Shown: in pieces, positions 52,201 through 59,593 of the stretch | How positions within the stretch are numbered: the stretch's first letter is position 1 | Layout: every line of letters begins with the position of its first letter | Assembly (NCBI RefSeq): GCF_011043525.1 | Contig: NZ_JAAKGO010000006.1 | Location: 62,001-126,000 of the forward strand | Direction of reading: 5' to 3' | From: Sphingobacterium sp. SGG-5 | GTDB lineage: Bacteria > Bacteroidota > Bacteroidia > Sphingobacteriales > Sphingobacteriaceae | Length of the DNA: 64,000 nt | Made by a program: the position numbers and the translations under genes | The notes under the pieces: model-generated | The model's input: only the letters and a program-made list of their open reading frames with translations | What the model was told of the DNA's origin: nothing | The model's database searches: none

Positions 52201-52577
52201 TCCGGATAGGTGACAACAATCTTGGGCAGCTCCGTCGTGTGGTTTAAAACACTCAACGTCTCTGCACGTTGCAACACGTGGGCACTATCTAATTGCGTAA
52301 ATTCAAAGGCCTTACGATAAGATGCCGGAAAAAACAAGATCTGCTTGTCAAACAAGCTTTCCATATCGCTTAAAAAATAGGAGGCTTCTTCGTGAGTCGG
52401 GAGGATAAAGATATAAGGGCGTACCTGCAACTGATAGGCAGCTGTAGCAATCATCGCATCAGATGACCCTATCAGACCTTGAAGTTGTATTTTTGGATTT
52501 TTAGCCTGCAACGTTTTGACAAATGCCCGTACCTGTTCGAGCTCCGTATAGCGATGTAGAATGTCTTGTATCTTCAC
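49242..52577 (-). CDS. mfd: Transcription-repair coupling factor Mfd
   Basis: About 1111 residues from GTG 52577 (VKIQDILHRY); an in-frame TTG at 52586 would add three residues but overlaps a promoter-like TATTTTTG (52584-52591). Domains in order: UvrB-like N-terminal part (about 1-330), RNA-polymerase-interacting domain (ELKPGDYITHIDHGIGKYAG, near 450), the DNA translocase with GDVGFGKTEVAIRAAFKA, DEEQKFGV, TLTATPIPRTLHFSLMGARD and RGRVGRSNKKAFCYLL, and the C-terminal TRCF domain. It pushes stalled RNA polymerase off lesions and recruits UvrA. The upstream kinase gene ends 14-24 bp before it. Confidence 0.95.
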   Translation of the reverse strand: MKIQDILHRYTELEQVRAFVKTLQAKNPKIQLQGLIGSSDAMIATAAYQLQVRPYIFILPTHEEASYFLSDMESLFDKQILFFPASYRKAFEFTQLDSAHVLQRAETLSVLNHTTELPKIVVTYPEAIAEKVINRSDLEKNTLEITQNTRVDIEFINEFLYEYDFERVDFVYEPGQFAIRGGIVDIFSFSNDLPYRIEFFGDEIESIRTFDIENQLSVNKIHTVTIVPNVQAKFLSDNPISLLEYIDQDAVVWLKDTQYTLDIIRDGYKKASQFWKALSEKDVKNNPEWIDPRLVFSDDKNFNALLFEFPIVEFGKQFFYRAEQTFVFDTHPQPSFNKDFSLLIHNFKQNESQRITNLIFSDSTKQIERIYAILEDLDKSVTFTPVYKPLREGFRDDKLQLACYTDHQIFDRYYKYRRKKGYERSQAITLKDLRELKPGDYITHIDHGIGKYAGLEKVDVNGKPQEMIRLIYADNDLLYVNINSLNRISKYSGKEGAIPKMNKLGTDAWDKLKKTTKKKVKDIARDLIKLYAQRKTQSGFAFHPDTYLQKELEASFIYEDTPDQEKATNDVKRDMEAPHPMDRLICGDVGFGKTEVAIRAAFKAVADSKQVAVLVPTTILALQHYRTFKERLKGLPANIDYINRFKTSKQIKDTLKKLAEGQIDIIIGTHRLVSKDVKFKDLGLMIIDEEQKFGVSVKEKLKVMRANVDSLTLTATPIPRTLHFSLMGARDLSIISTPPPNRQPVQTELHVFNETLIQEAVAFELDRSGQVFFIHNRVADLPQLGAMIQKLVPRARVGVAHGQLEGDDLEDVMLKFIDHKYDVLIATTIIEAGLDIPNANTIIINHAHMFGLSDLHQMRGRVGRSNKKAFCYLLSPPLSTLTNEAYKRLSAIEEFSELGSGFNVAMRDLDIRGSGNLLGAEQSGFIAEIGFEMYNKILEEAVQELKEDEFGDLFAEDQHRQYVSFTQIDTDLEVLIPDEYVTNIGERYNLYNEIAKLNNEEELQVFAQSLEDRFGPVPHAVLELFNTLRLQWLGKQIGFEKISFKKNTLKGYFINNPKSSYYESDQFGKVLAFVQTHPSISNLKEVKGQLRLAISNVTTITYALNLLHEMT

Positions 52578-52600
52578 GAAAGGCAAAAATACAAAAATTT

Positions 52601-54499
52601 CTACAGTTCCTTTCCCGGGATATGAATAACAAATAAGGTTCCTCTCCCGGGGGCAGAGTCAATGTCCACCGTCCCATTAATAAGTGCAATGCGGGAATAG
52701 ATATTGCGTAAGCCGATACCTGGGGCCTTCAGCTTTTTCATATCAAATCCCTTTCCATTGTCTTCGATGGTGACGGTTACACCATCCTCATCCTTAATGA
52801 GCTGTAGGAAGAGCTGAGAAGCCGCTGCATGCTTCACTACATTGTTTACCGCCTCTTGGATCGAACGGTATAATACGGTTTCTGTTTGTTCATCCAGCCG
52901 GTGATGAAGACCGATTACATCCAATTGTATTTTAATTTTCGGTCCGTTTATCTTCTCGACAAATTCCCGTATAGACGATGCAAGCCCCGTTTTCAATAAT
53001 GCATTGGGCATCATCTGATGGGAGATACTGCGCATCTCGTCGTAACTTTCACTGAGTAAGGTCTGTGCCTTTTCGACCGATAAGCGTATTTCCGAATCGG
53101 CAGGTATGACGTCCATAGATTGGTTAAGATTGAGCAATGCGGCAGATAGCATCTGGCCGACACCATCGTGTAAATCGGTGGCAATTCGCCTTCGTTCACG
53201 TTCTTCCGCATGCAAAACCTGTTTAGCAGCATCCCGCTGTAGTTTTGCTTCCGAATGTATCTTACGTCGGTTTTGCCAGAGGTATACCGCAATGGCCACA
53301 ATAGATAGAAAACCGACAACAAAAATCAACAATAGGGTGCGTTGTTTAAGCTGCAGCTGCTGAATAGCCGTTTCCCGGCTCAGTAATTCAATCTGTTGTT
53401 CCTTTTTCTCCGTATCATATTGAAATTGATAGTTGGTGATGGCCTGCATCTTTTCCTGGTTAAACAGCGTATCCTTTACTTGGCTATAGTCTATATACTC
53501 GGACAGGGCCTGCCTATAATCCTGCCGGGCTTTGTGGTAAGCCGCCAACAGTTCTGAAGCATCCATGATTTCCCGCGAAGAACCAATTTCCTGCGCCAGT
53601 TGTTTGGCTTCCCGGAGCAATTCAAAAGCCTGATGACCGAGTTGCAGCTTATTGTAGACCTTGCTGAGGTGTATCAGGGTAAAGGCTATTTCCTTTTTAT
53701 TACTATTCTTGCGGTGCCCCTCCAATGCCTTTTCTAGGTATTGCCGTGCTTCGGTAATCTTTCCTAAGCCAAAATAACCAAGGCCGGCATTCGCTTGTGC
53801 TACCGGTTGTATTTGGGTATAATTATGTACAGCAAGCGCCTTTTCTGCTTTAAGGGAATAATACACGCAGCTGTCATATTGCTGTGTATAGTAAAAGACA
53901 GAGCCGAGATTGGTTTCGCAGAAAGCTGCCTCGATCGGATGGTCTATTTTCGTATAGATGGCGTAAGCCTCCCGGTAATAAGGGATAACTTTTTTGTACT
54001 CTCCCTGTCCTTTGAACAGGATACCCAGATTTGTTGCGATCATGGCTAACCACTCTTCCTGTCCCAAGGTCTTGTAGGTGTCGTATGCATCGCGATAATG
54101 ACTCAACGCCGCTGGAAAGTTGCCCTGCTGATCGTATATCATACCGATGATGTTATCACAGTGTGCTATTTTGAGCTTATCTTTTAGTTCTTTTGACAAT
54201 CCCAAAGCCTGAAATGCATACGCTAATGCCGGTTCATAGTCCCCTTTGGCCTGGAAAGTGGTCGCAAGACTGCGAAGTGCATCGGCCTCTACATCACGTA
54301 ACCCGATTTCCTGTGCTACTTTCAACGCTTTATGACCATAATGAAAGGAAGAGTCAAGCTGCGTATATCTGAACTCAAACGCTTTATCCAACCATTCTTT
54401 AAGTACTTTCTTCGTCTTGACAGCACGCTCTTGTGCCACCCCTGTAAAAAGAAAGGCAGAAAGGGAAAACAGGCATAAAATGTATTTTTTTACATCCAT
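52601..54499 (-). CDS. TPR-containing sensor histidine kinase (NarX/LytS-like, HisKA_3)
   Basis: 632 residues. Signal peptide (1-22), then about seven TPR-like repeats in the periplasm (50-345, for example ALAYAFQALGLSKELKDKLK), a coiled stretch, a membrane helix (388-408) and a HisKA_3 domain with ERRRIATDLHDGVGQMLSAA (phosphoacceptor His444). The ATPase domain shows EAVNNVVKHAAASQ (N box), EDNGKGFD and GIGLRNIYSRIALINGTVDI. Divergent from the NarL-type response regulator 127 bp away, its likely partner. The signal sensed by the TPRs is unknown. Confidence 0.92.
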   Translation of the reverse strand: MDVKKYILCLFSLSAFLFTGVAQERAVKTKKVLKEWLDKAFEFRYTQLDSSFHYGHKALKVAQEIGLRDVEADALRSLATTFQAKGDYEPALAYAFQALGLSKELKDKLKIAHCDNIIGMIYDQQGNFPAALSHYRDAYDTYKTLGQEEWLAMIATNLGILFKGQGEYKKVIPYYREAYAIYTKIDHPIEAAFCETNLGSVFYYTQQYDSCVYYSLKAEKALAVHNYTQIQPVAQANAGLGYFGLGKITEARQYLEKALEGHRKNSNKKEIAFTLIHLSKVYNKLQLGHQAFELLREAKQLAQEIGSSREIMDASELLAAYHKARQDYRQALSEYIDYSQVKDTLFNQEKMQAITNYQFQYDTEKKEQQIELLSRETAIQQLQLKQRTLLLIFVVGFLSIVAIAVYLWQNRRKIHSEAKLQRDAAKQVLHAEERERRRIATDLHDGVGQMLSAALLNLNQSMDVIPADSEIRLSVEKAQTLLSESYDEMRSISHQMMPNALLKTGLASSIREFVEKINGPKIKIQLDVIGLHHRLDEQTETVLYRSIQEAVNNVVKHAAASQLFLQLIKDEDGVTVTIEDNGKGFDMKKLKAPGIGLRNIYSRIALINGTVDIDSAPGRGTLFVIHIPGKEL

Positions 54500-54626
54500 A
54501 TTCTAAAGGTCTGTGGCTCTACAAGCCATGAAATAAGCTCATGAACCGCAATTGGTTATGCTTTATGTAAAAATATAAATATAAAAGGATTTTTTTTTCT
54601 AAATTTAGAGAGCCAAACATACAATC

Positions 54627-55253
54627 ATGAGTCTAAATACCTTATTAGTCGATGATCATGCCATTATAGTAGATGGTCTTTTAGCTTTGCTGGAGGACCA
54701 CCCCGATATTGGTGTATCAGCAACAACCACTTCAGCCCGTTTCGCGTTGTCTTATCTGGAGCAACAGGAATTTGATCTGCTTATCACCGACCACAGCATG
54801 CCAGATATGTCTGGACTTGAGTTGATTCAACGAGCAAAAGTGCTATGTCCCACCTTAAAAGTCATTGTACTTAGCATGCATGATGAACCCGATTTGGTTC
54901 GTGAAGTCATGGCCTCAGGTGTTGATGCTTATATTCTGAAAAAATATGCCTGTCAGGAACTTTATCAAGCGATCCAAGCCGTTATGAATGACCGTCATTA
55001 CTGGAGTGTAGAAGTCACACGCGCTCTGGTTCAGTTCAACGGTGATATCCGGTCCAACAATACGGAATTGACTGAACGGGAGTTGGATGTACTCAAACTA
55101 TTGGCCTCTGAATATACGAGCCGGCAGATAGCCGAGAAATTATTCATCAGTGAACGTACCGTAGAAACACACCGGAAAAATCTGATGCGTAAAACCAATT
55201 GTGTGACAACTATCGGCCTTTTAAAGTATGCACTTTCGAACCGTCTGGTATAG
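54627..55253 (+). CDS. NarL/LuxR-family response regulator
   Basis: 208 residues. The receiver domain has the acidic pair Asp9-Asp10, phosphoacceptor Asp55 (ITDHSMPDMSG), the Ser/Thr at VLSMHDE and the conserved Lys in YILKKYA. The LuxR-type helix-turn-helix is TERELDVLKLLASEYTSRQI followed by AEKLFISERTVETHRKNLMR. It is the probable partner of the TPR kinase transcribed in the opposite direction. Targets are not known; the repeated dyads at 56775-56839, 1.5 kb away, are a possible local target. Confidence 0.94.
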   Translation: MSLNTLLVDDHAIIVDGLLALLEDHPDIGVSATTTSARFALSYLEQQEFDLLITDHSMPDMSGLELIQRAKVLCPTLKVIVLSMHDEPDLVREVMASGVDAYILKKYACQELYQAIQAVMNDRHYWSVEVTRALVQFNGDIRSNNTELTERELDVLKLLASEYTSRQIAEKLFISERTVETHRKNLMRKTNCVTTIGLLKYALSNRLV

Positions 55254-55305
55254 TTGTTTCCGAGAGGCTTTCCTTTTATAAAGATAAAGATGATTAAAAA
55301 GAGGA

Positions 55306-55336
55306 GACCCCGCCCGTCGTCAGTTAGGGCAGGGTC
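55306..55336 (-). terminator. Terminator of the outer-membrane protein gene (minus strand)
   Basis: GACCCCGCCC (55306-55315) pairs with GGGCAGGGTC (55327-55336) with one mismatch, between the convergent regulator and barrel-protein genes. On the minus strand it is followed by CTCCTCTTTTT, a usable T-run. Confidence 0.65.
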
Positions 55337-55350
55337 GGATTTATATGTGT

Positions 55351-55863
55351 TTATAGTTTGAAGGCTAAACCGGCATTCGCGTTACCTAGACCATAGCCTA
55401 CTTCCGCGAAGATCCCAAATTTCGGAGAGAAAAAATACCGTGCTCCGGCATGACCACCGTACACAACACCTCCTGCTGAAGGTGCTGGCCAAGCATTATT
55501 TCCACCGCCATCCCATTCTCCTTTTGCATAATTATAACCTAAGATCACACCGATGTACGGATCCAGATTTTCGACGTTGAAATCAAAATGGTACGAAGCT
55601 CTAGCGGCGCCAAGAATGTAGGTCCATTTGTAGTCTGCCCAAACCAGATTTTCTGTTTTGCTAGCATAACCGACATAGACACCACCACTGATTTTGTCTG
55701 AAAAACCATGTTCATAACTGATACCGATCGGCATACCGAAGGCTCCGCCGACTCCAACACCGACGTTCAATAGGTTGTCACCTTTCTCATACGTTTGCGA
55801 CATAGCAACTGTGGAAACACAAGCTGTCAATACAGCGGTTGTCAAGATTTGTTTTAGATTCAT
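55351..55863 (-). CDS. Small outer-membrane beta-barrel protein
   Basis: 170 residues with a signal peptide (1-22, ending AMSQ). The mature part alternates hydrophobic and polar residues in about eight strands (LLNVGVGVGGAFGMPIGISY, KISGGVYVGYASKTENL, YFFSPKFGIFAEVGYGLGNA) and ends in FKL, as expected for a small OmpW/OmpX-like barrel, the type often called porin-family or outer membrane beta-barrel protein. It lies 33 bp after the unknown lipoprotein gene on the same strand, so the two are probably co-transcribed. Function unknown. Confidence 0.78.
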   Translation of the reverse strand: MNLKQILTTAVLTACVSTVAMSQTYEKGDNLLNVGVGVGGAFGMPIGISYEHGFSDKISGGVYVGYASKTENLVWADYKWTYILGAARASYHFDFNVENLDPYIGVILGYNYAKGEWDGGGNNAWPAPSAGGVVYGGHAGARYFFSPKFGIFAEVGYGLGNANAGLAFKL

Positions 55864-55896
55864 TTTTATTCTGTTAAGTGTTAATATATTATTGGT

Positions 55897-56709
55897 TTAT
55901 TTAATCTCTACGTTGGTAAGGCTATAAGAAGACTGGCGTATAAAGTATACTTTTTTGCCTCCTATGGTTTCGTTCGTGATAACATACGCATTAGCTTGAA
56001 TAATGCCATTCTTCGTATTGCCCAATTCGGCAAGCTCCTCTTTGGAGAAGGTGATGCTGGTGCTGTTTCCAGCCTTTTCTTTCAGAACATACTTTCCGTT
56101 GGACGAATAAACGCCATACAATATTTTGTTTGCGCCGGATACAGACACATTGGTCAATGTATAGCCGTCTATTTTTGTCATGACCTTACCACTGGTGACT
56201 TTTGGCATTCCCGGAAGTCCGGTTAGTGTCTTTTCAATATTCGGGCTTGTTACTTCCCAAGAGATGTTACCACTCAAATCCACACCCGTAATGGAGCTCG
56301 GATTGGTGAGGTCTGTAAAGTCGGGTTGCCACATGTACACACCGTTGCTGAATTTTAATGTGGTATTATTCAATTTGACAGATCCCGCTTGTGCATTTCC
56401 TTTGAATAGGGCTACTCCCATTCCATATTCCATTGTGATTTCGCTGCTACCTCCGGGCATTCCCGGGATCTCTATGGGAGTCTGCATGGCAAAGGGCGTG
56501 GAAGCTTTAATGGCAATCAACACTGCATCCGCATCTTCTGGTGTCTCCGGGTAGCTCGGTACGGGAAACGTGGTGGCGTTCTGCGGATCGGGATCTTCCT
56601 TGTCACATGACGTTAGTGTCAACGCGGCTAAGGTGCTTACCGCAAATAGAATGAACATAGATACGAGTACGAGTAAAGGTTTTAATTTGGGGTTAGTTTG
56701 CTTTTTCAT
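55897..56709 (-). CDS. Unknown lipoprotein
   Basis: 270 residues from ATG 56709 (MKKQTNPKLKPLLVLVSMFI), which gives a proper lipoprotein signal ending TLTSCDKED; a longer open frame to 56787 runs through the promoter and is rejected. The mature part starts with a Pro-rich stretch (DPDPQNATTFPVPSYPETPE) and continues as a beta-rich domain (GSSEITMEYGMGVALFKGNA, TLKFSNGVYMWQPDFTDLTN, LTNVSVSGANKILYGVYSSN). I do not recognise the family. First gene of a two-gene unit with the barrel protein. Confidence 0.75.
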   Translation of the reverse strand: MKKQTNPKLKPLLVLVSMFILFAVSTLAALTLTSCDKEDPDPQNATTFPVPSYPETPEDADAVLIAIKASTPFAMQTPIEIPGMPGGSSEITMEYGMGVALFKGNAQAGSVKLNNTTLKFSNGVYMWQPDFTDLTNPSSITGVDLSGNISWEVTSPNIEKTLTGLPGMPKVTSGKVMTKIDGYTLTNVSVSGANKILYGVYSSNGKYVLKEKAGNSTSITFSKEELAELGNTKNGIIQANAYVITNETIGGKKVYFIRQSSYSLTNVEIK

Positions 56710-56743
56710 GATGTTATATTCTTTTAATGATTTGGTTTTATGC

Positions 56744-56774
56744 CAAAGGTAGAAGGGTTTGCTACAGGGGGCAA
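56744..56774 (-). promoter_or_regulatory. Promoter of the lipoprotein/barrel unit
   Basis: On the minus strand TTG (complement of 56772-56774) is followed after exactly 20 bp by TACCTTTG (complement of 56744-56751). This is the same spacing as the tRNA-Gly promoter. The start codon at 56709 lies 34 bp downstream. Confidence 0.72.
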
Positions 56775-56839
56775 TCCGTACATCCACGGGTTCGTATCCG
56801 TAATTTTACGGATGTTAAATTCCGTAATCTTACAGATGT
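56775..56839. promoter_or_regulatory. Tandem dyads in a divergent promoter
   Basis: TCCGTAATTTTACGGATGT (56797-56815) and TCCGTAATCTTACAGATGT (56821-56839) are two copies 24 bp apart; a degenerate third, TCCGTACATCCACGG, starts at 56775. The best copy is a perfect inverted repeat ATCCGTAA-TT-TTACGGAT. They sit directly upstream of the -33 element of the minus-strand promoter, the usual place for activator sites. Confidence 0.6.
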
Positions 56840-56896
56840 CTATCTTTTATTCTCTCCGCTAACTTTACTCCCAATCAAATAAAATCTAGAGAAACC

Positions 56897-58759
56897 ATGA
56901 AAAGATTACTCGTATTACCTCTCGTTGTTTTCATGATGCATGCATGGGGACAAAAAACGACACCTGAACACTTATATGATATGGGTGGCAAAATTGACTT
57001 TTTTACGCTTTCGGAAAGTGGCGTATTGCTTGTCGCTGGTGGCGGCGGACTGGCGGGTATACACCCTGGAGCAGAAAAACCACATTTTGTCTTTACGGAA
57101 TATGGAAAAGTAAAAGAAGAGGAATTGGAATTTGTTCCAGCATCTCCGTATGTGATTGTCAACCAGGGTTCGTTGTTGACATCGAAGAAAACGGTTATTG
57201 ACTTAGTTACCGGTAAAGTACTTTTTGCTACCGAAGACAACGGCTGGCGTAATATAGCGCAGGCCAAGGTTTTCCTACCTCAAAATAAGTTGGTTGTCAT
57301 CGGGAACAGAAGCAAAAAGGAAGATTATCTGTTGGCTACAGGTATTTATGATCTGGCTACAGGAAAGCAGGACGGTTTTGCTTCCTTAGATCCCAAAGCG
57401 GGCAAGGTACGCATGGGTAATTCCGTACCACAAAGTTCGGGCGAGCCGTTTTTGAGCGGTGACCGGGTGTTGGTGCCGACGACGAAGAGTATGGTCTGTG
57501 CCAATTTCAAAAATGGAGAGATTGTGTGGACGGCTGATCTGGATAAAATCAGCTGGATGTCGGCCGACAAAACCGGTAGAGAAATTTACGGCTTTGAAGA
57601 GCGACCAAATGGCGATACCCGTATCCATAAAATCAGCAACACGGGCGAGCTGCTTTGGAAGAAAGAACGGAAGATAAAAGGGAAAATTTCCCGTTTTGAG
57701 ATTCTACCACAAGGTTTGGCGATCGTCAGTGATGTAGACAATTCTGGGAAAAGTGGGATAGCAAAATTAGTTGTTGGAAATTCCGAATCCAAGATTGCAT
57801 TTCTGGATGCAGCTACGGGCGAAGATCTGTGGGAAAAGGCACCAAAAACTAAGGGATATGTCCAGCATTTCTATATTCTAGAAGACGGCATTCTGTTTGG
57901 CATATATTCAGGTGGTATTAATAAAATATCTTTTGACGGTACAACGCTGTTCAAAAAACCCTTAAAAACAGGAGAGAATATTCATACCATGGCTCGTACG
58001 CCACAGGGCGTGATTTATATTACGGATACCGATGCGAATATCATTGATCTTAGTACAGGTGAATCGGTATGGAATAATCCGATTAAATATAAGAAAGCAA
58101 GAGGTGTGGTGAGCACGTATGACAAAGACCATGGGCGCTATCTGATTAGTACAGGAGACGAGGTATTGGCCATTGATGAAAAAGACGGTGGAGTCAGTAC
58201 GCTCGCAAAAATTGAATTTAAGGAAAAAGAAGTTCCGGGTCAGATTGTCGTGAGGGACGGAGGTATATTGCTCGCTGCCGACCAAAACCTCTGCATGCTG
58301 GATTTTGAAGGTAAAGAAAAATTCCATGGATATTATAAATCCCCTGGTCAAGGAGGTTTTCTCAAAGCGACATATGGCGTGTTAGCTGTAGCTTCGATGG
58401 CCATGTCTTCAGCTGCAGCCTATCAGGGTGGACGCTATGGTACGTATGCCGGTAGCAACCAATTGAACAGTTACGGCGAACAAATGAAAGCCTATCAAGA
58501 AGGTTTTGCCAATATCGCTTCCGTCTCTTTTACGGCAATGAACAAACGTTTTAAGGCGACATCGGCGACGGAGAATGCACAGTTTATTCTTACGGCATTG
58601 GATGCTGGTATTGGTTTGGTTAAGATCAATAAAGATACCGGAAAAGCAGAAAAGGAAATCGTATTGAAAGATAAAAAGCCAGAATATAAAGTCGATGACT
58701 GGGGTGGTTATTTGTATTACAAATCGGGAAATGGTGAGGTTTCGGCTTTTAAGCTTTGA
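56897..58759 (+). CDS. Exported PQQ-like beta-propeller protein
   Basis: 620 residues with a signal peptide (1-18, ending HAWGQ). The protein consists of many blades of the WD/PQQ type, for instance GEIVWTADLDKISWMSADKT, GEDLWEKAPKTKGYVQHFYI and LSTGESVWNNPIKYKKARGV. A glycine- and tyrosine-rich insert (about 490-545, AAAYQGGRYGTYAGSNQLNS) interrupts the C-terminal part. No PQQ-binding or dehydrogenase residues stand out, so a binding or scaffold role in the periplasm is more likely than catalysis. Divergent from the unknown lipoprotein, 187 bp away, with shared dyads between. Confidence 0.8.
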   Translation: MKRLLVLPLVVFMMHAWGQKTTPEHLYDMGGKIDFFTLSESGVLLVAGGGGLAGIHPGAEKPHFVFTEYGKVKEEELEFVPASPYVIVNQGSLLTSKKTVIDLVTGKVLFATEDNGWRNIAQAKVFLPQNKLVVIGNRSKKEDYLLATGIYDLATGKQDGFASLDPKAGKVRMGNSVPQSSGEPFLSGDRVLVPTTKSMVCANFKNGEIVWTADLDKISWMSADKTGREIYGFEERPNGDTRIHKISNTGELLWKKERKIKGKISRFEILPQGLAIVSDVDNSGKSGIAKLVVGNSESKIAFLDAATGEDLWEKAPKTKGYVQHFYILEDGILFGIYSGGINKISFDGTTLFKKPLKTGENIHTMARTPQGVIYITDTDANIIDLSTGESVWNNPIKYKKARGVVSTYDKDHGRYLISTGDEVLAIDEKDGGVSTLAKIEFKEKEVPGQIVVRDGGILLAADQNLCMLDFEGKEKFHGYYKSPGQGGFLKATYGVLAVASMAMSSAAAYQGGRYGTYAGSNQLNSYGEQMKAYQEGFANIASVSFTAMNKRFKATSATENAQFILTALDAGIGLVKINKDTGKAEKEIVLKDKKPEYKVDDWGGYLYYKSGNGEVSAFKL

Positions 58760-58802
58760 CAATTAGGGAATGAAGTCTAAAATATTAAACACTAAAATAA
58801 AT

Positions 58803-59357
58803 ATGATGAAAAATAGTATTTTAAAATTTTCGATCGGGCTTATAGCCGTGATGATGACAGGACTGATGTCTTGTGAGAAAGAAGGCGAGGATGGTGACAA
58901 GGACAAAAACGGTGATTTTTATCTTACGGCCGAAATAGGCGAAGCAAGCTTTACGGCTGATCTGAGTGATGCCGAAACCTGGGGAGCCTTTAAATACCAT
59001 CAAGGTACCCTAACGATCAGTGTGGCAGATAATATAGCCAATGTAGGAGAAGGTACTATTATGCTCAATATATTGGATGGCTATAAGGGTGCGGGAACAT
59101 ACAAGGTAGGCGTAGGTGGAAATGTCAAAAACTATGCGCGTTACACGATCGGTTCTATGGGTACGGGCAATCTGAATTTCTGGGCTGCCGAAACAGGAAG
59201 TGCATCATCTGCCAATGATATTGGAAAAGGGAGCATTGTGGTGACTTCCGATAAGAGTGGTGTGGTGGAGGGAACATTCCAGTTTGATGGTTACAATAAC
59301 ACCGACGAAACCACGAAGAAAGTTGCCGAAGGCAAGTTTAGGTTAAAAGTTCAATAA
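58803..59357 (+). CDS. Small lipoprotein (DUF6252-like)
   Basis: 184 residues from ATG 58803 (MMKNSILKFSIGLIAVMMTG), giving lipobox LMSCEKE; an ATG at 58770 would add eleven residues and is less likely. After an acidic linker (EKEGEDGDKDKNGD) comes a beta-sandwich with FYLTAEIGEASFTADLSDAE, GTIMLNILDGYKGAGTYKVG and a final GVVEGTFQFDGYNNTDETTK. The final strand pattern (VEGTF.F....... EGKF) recalls DUF6252, which I know only as an uncharacterised Bacteroidota family. It follows the propeller gene by 43 bp and is probably co-transcribed. Two terminators follow. Confidence 0.75.
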   Translation: MMKNSILKFSIGLIAVMMTGLMSCEKEGEDGDKDKNGDFYLTAEIGEASFTADLSDAETWGAFKYHQGTLTISVADNIANVGEGTIMLNILDGYKGAGTYKVGVGGNVKNYARYTIGSMGTGNLNFWAAETGSASSANDIGKGSIVVTSDKSGVVEGTFQFDGYNNTDETTKKVAEGKFRLKVQ

Positions 59358-59386
59358 TAACAAGGGATAAGAACTTCGATGAGGAC

Positions 59387-59408
59387 AATCGGGTAAACCG
59401 ATTTTTTT
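59387..59408 (+). terminator. Intrinsic terminator 1 after the small lipoprotein gene
   Basis: AATCGG (59387-59392) pairs with CCGATT (59398-59403), followed by five T residues. Confidence 0.75.
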
Positions 59409-59423
59409 CATAACTCTAGATTA

Positions 59424-59459
59424 GCGTGTTGCACTTCGTTGCTGCACGCTTTTCTTTTT
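59424..59459 (+). terminator. Intrinsic terminator 2, in tandem
   Basis: GCGTGTTGC pairs with GCTGCACGC (one wobble, one mismatch) and is followed by TTTTCTTTTT. A tandem backup to the terminator at 59387. Confidence 0.65.
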
Positions 59460-59463
59460 AGAC

Positions 59464-59505
59464 TGTAAGCCTACTGCCTAAAGCTTATAGCCTACCGCCT
59501 ATAGC
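59464..59505. repeat. Array of six degenerate 7-bp units
   Basis: 42 bp that divide into TGTAAGC, CTACTGC, CTAAAGC, TTATAGC, CTACCGC, CTATAGC, each ending in GC. Same unit type and phase rule as the array at 44806-44882. It lies after the tandem terminators and 88 bp before the next gene. Confidence 0.75.
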
Positions 59506-59593
59506 CTAAAATTTATTTCAAAAAAGGAGGTAACAATATCTTTCGATTGATGATATAAAGATAAACGAATTGCAAACTTTAAAATAAAACATC

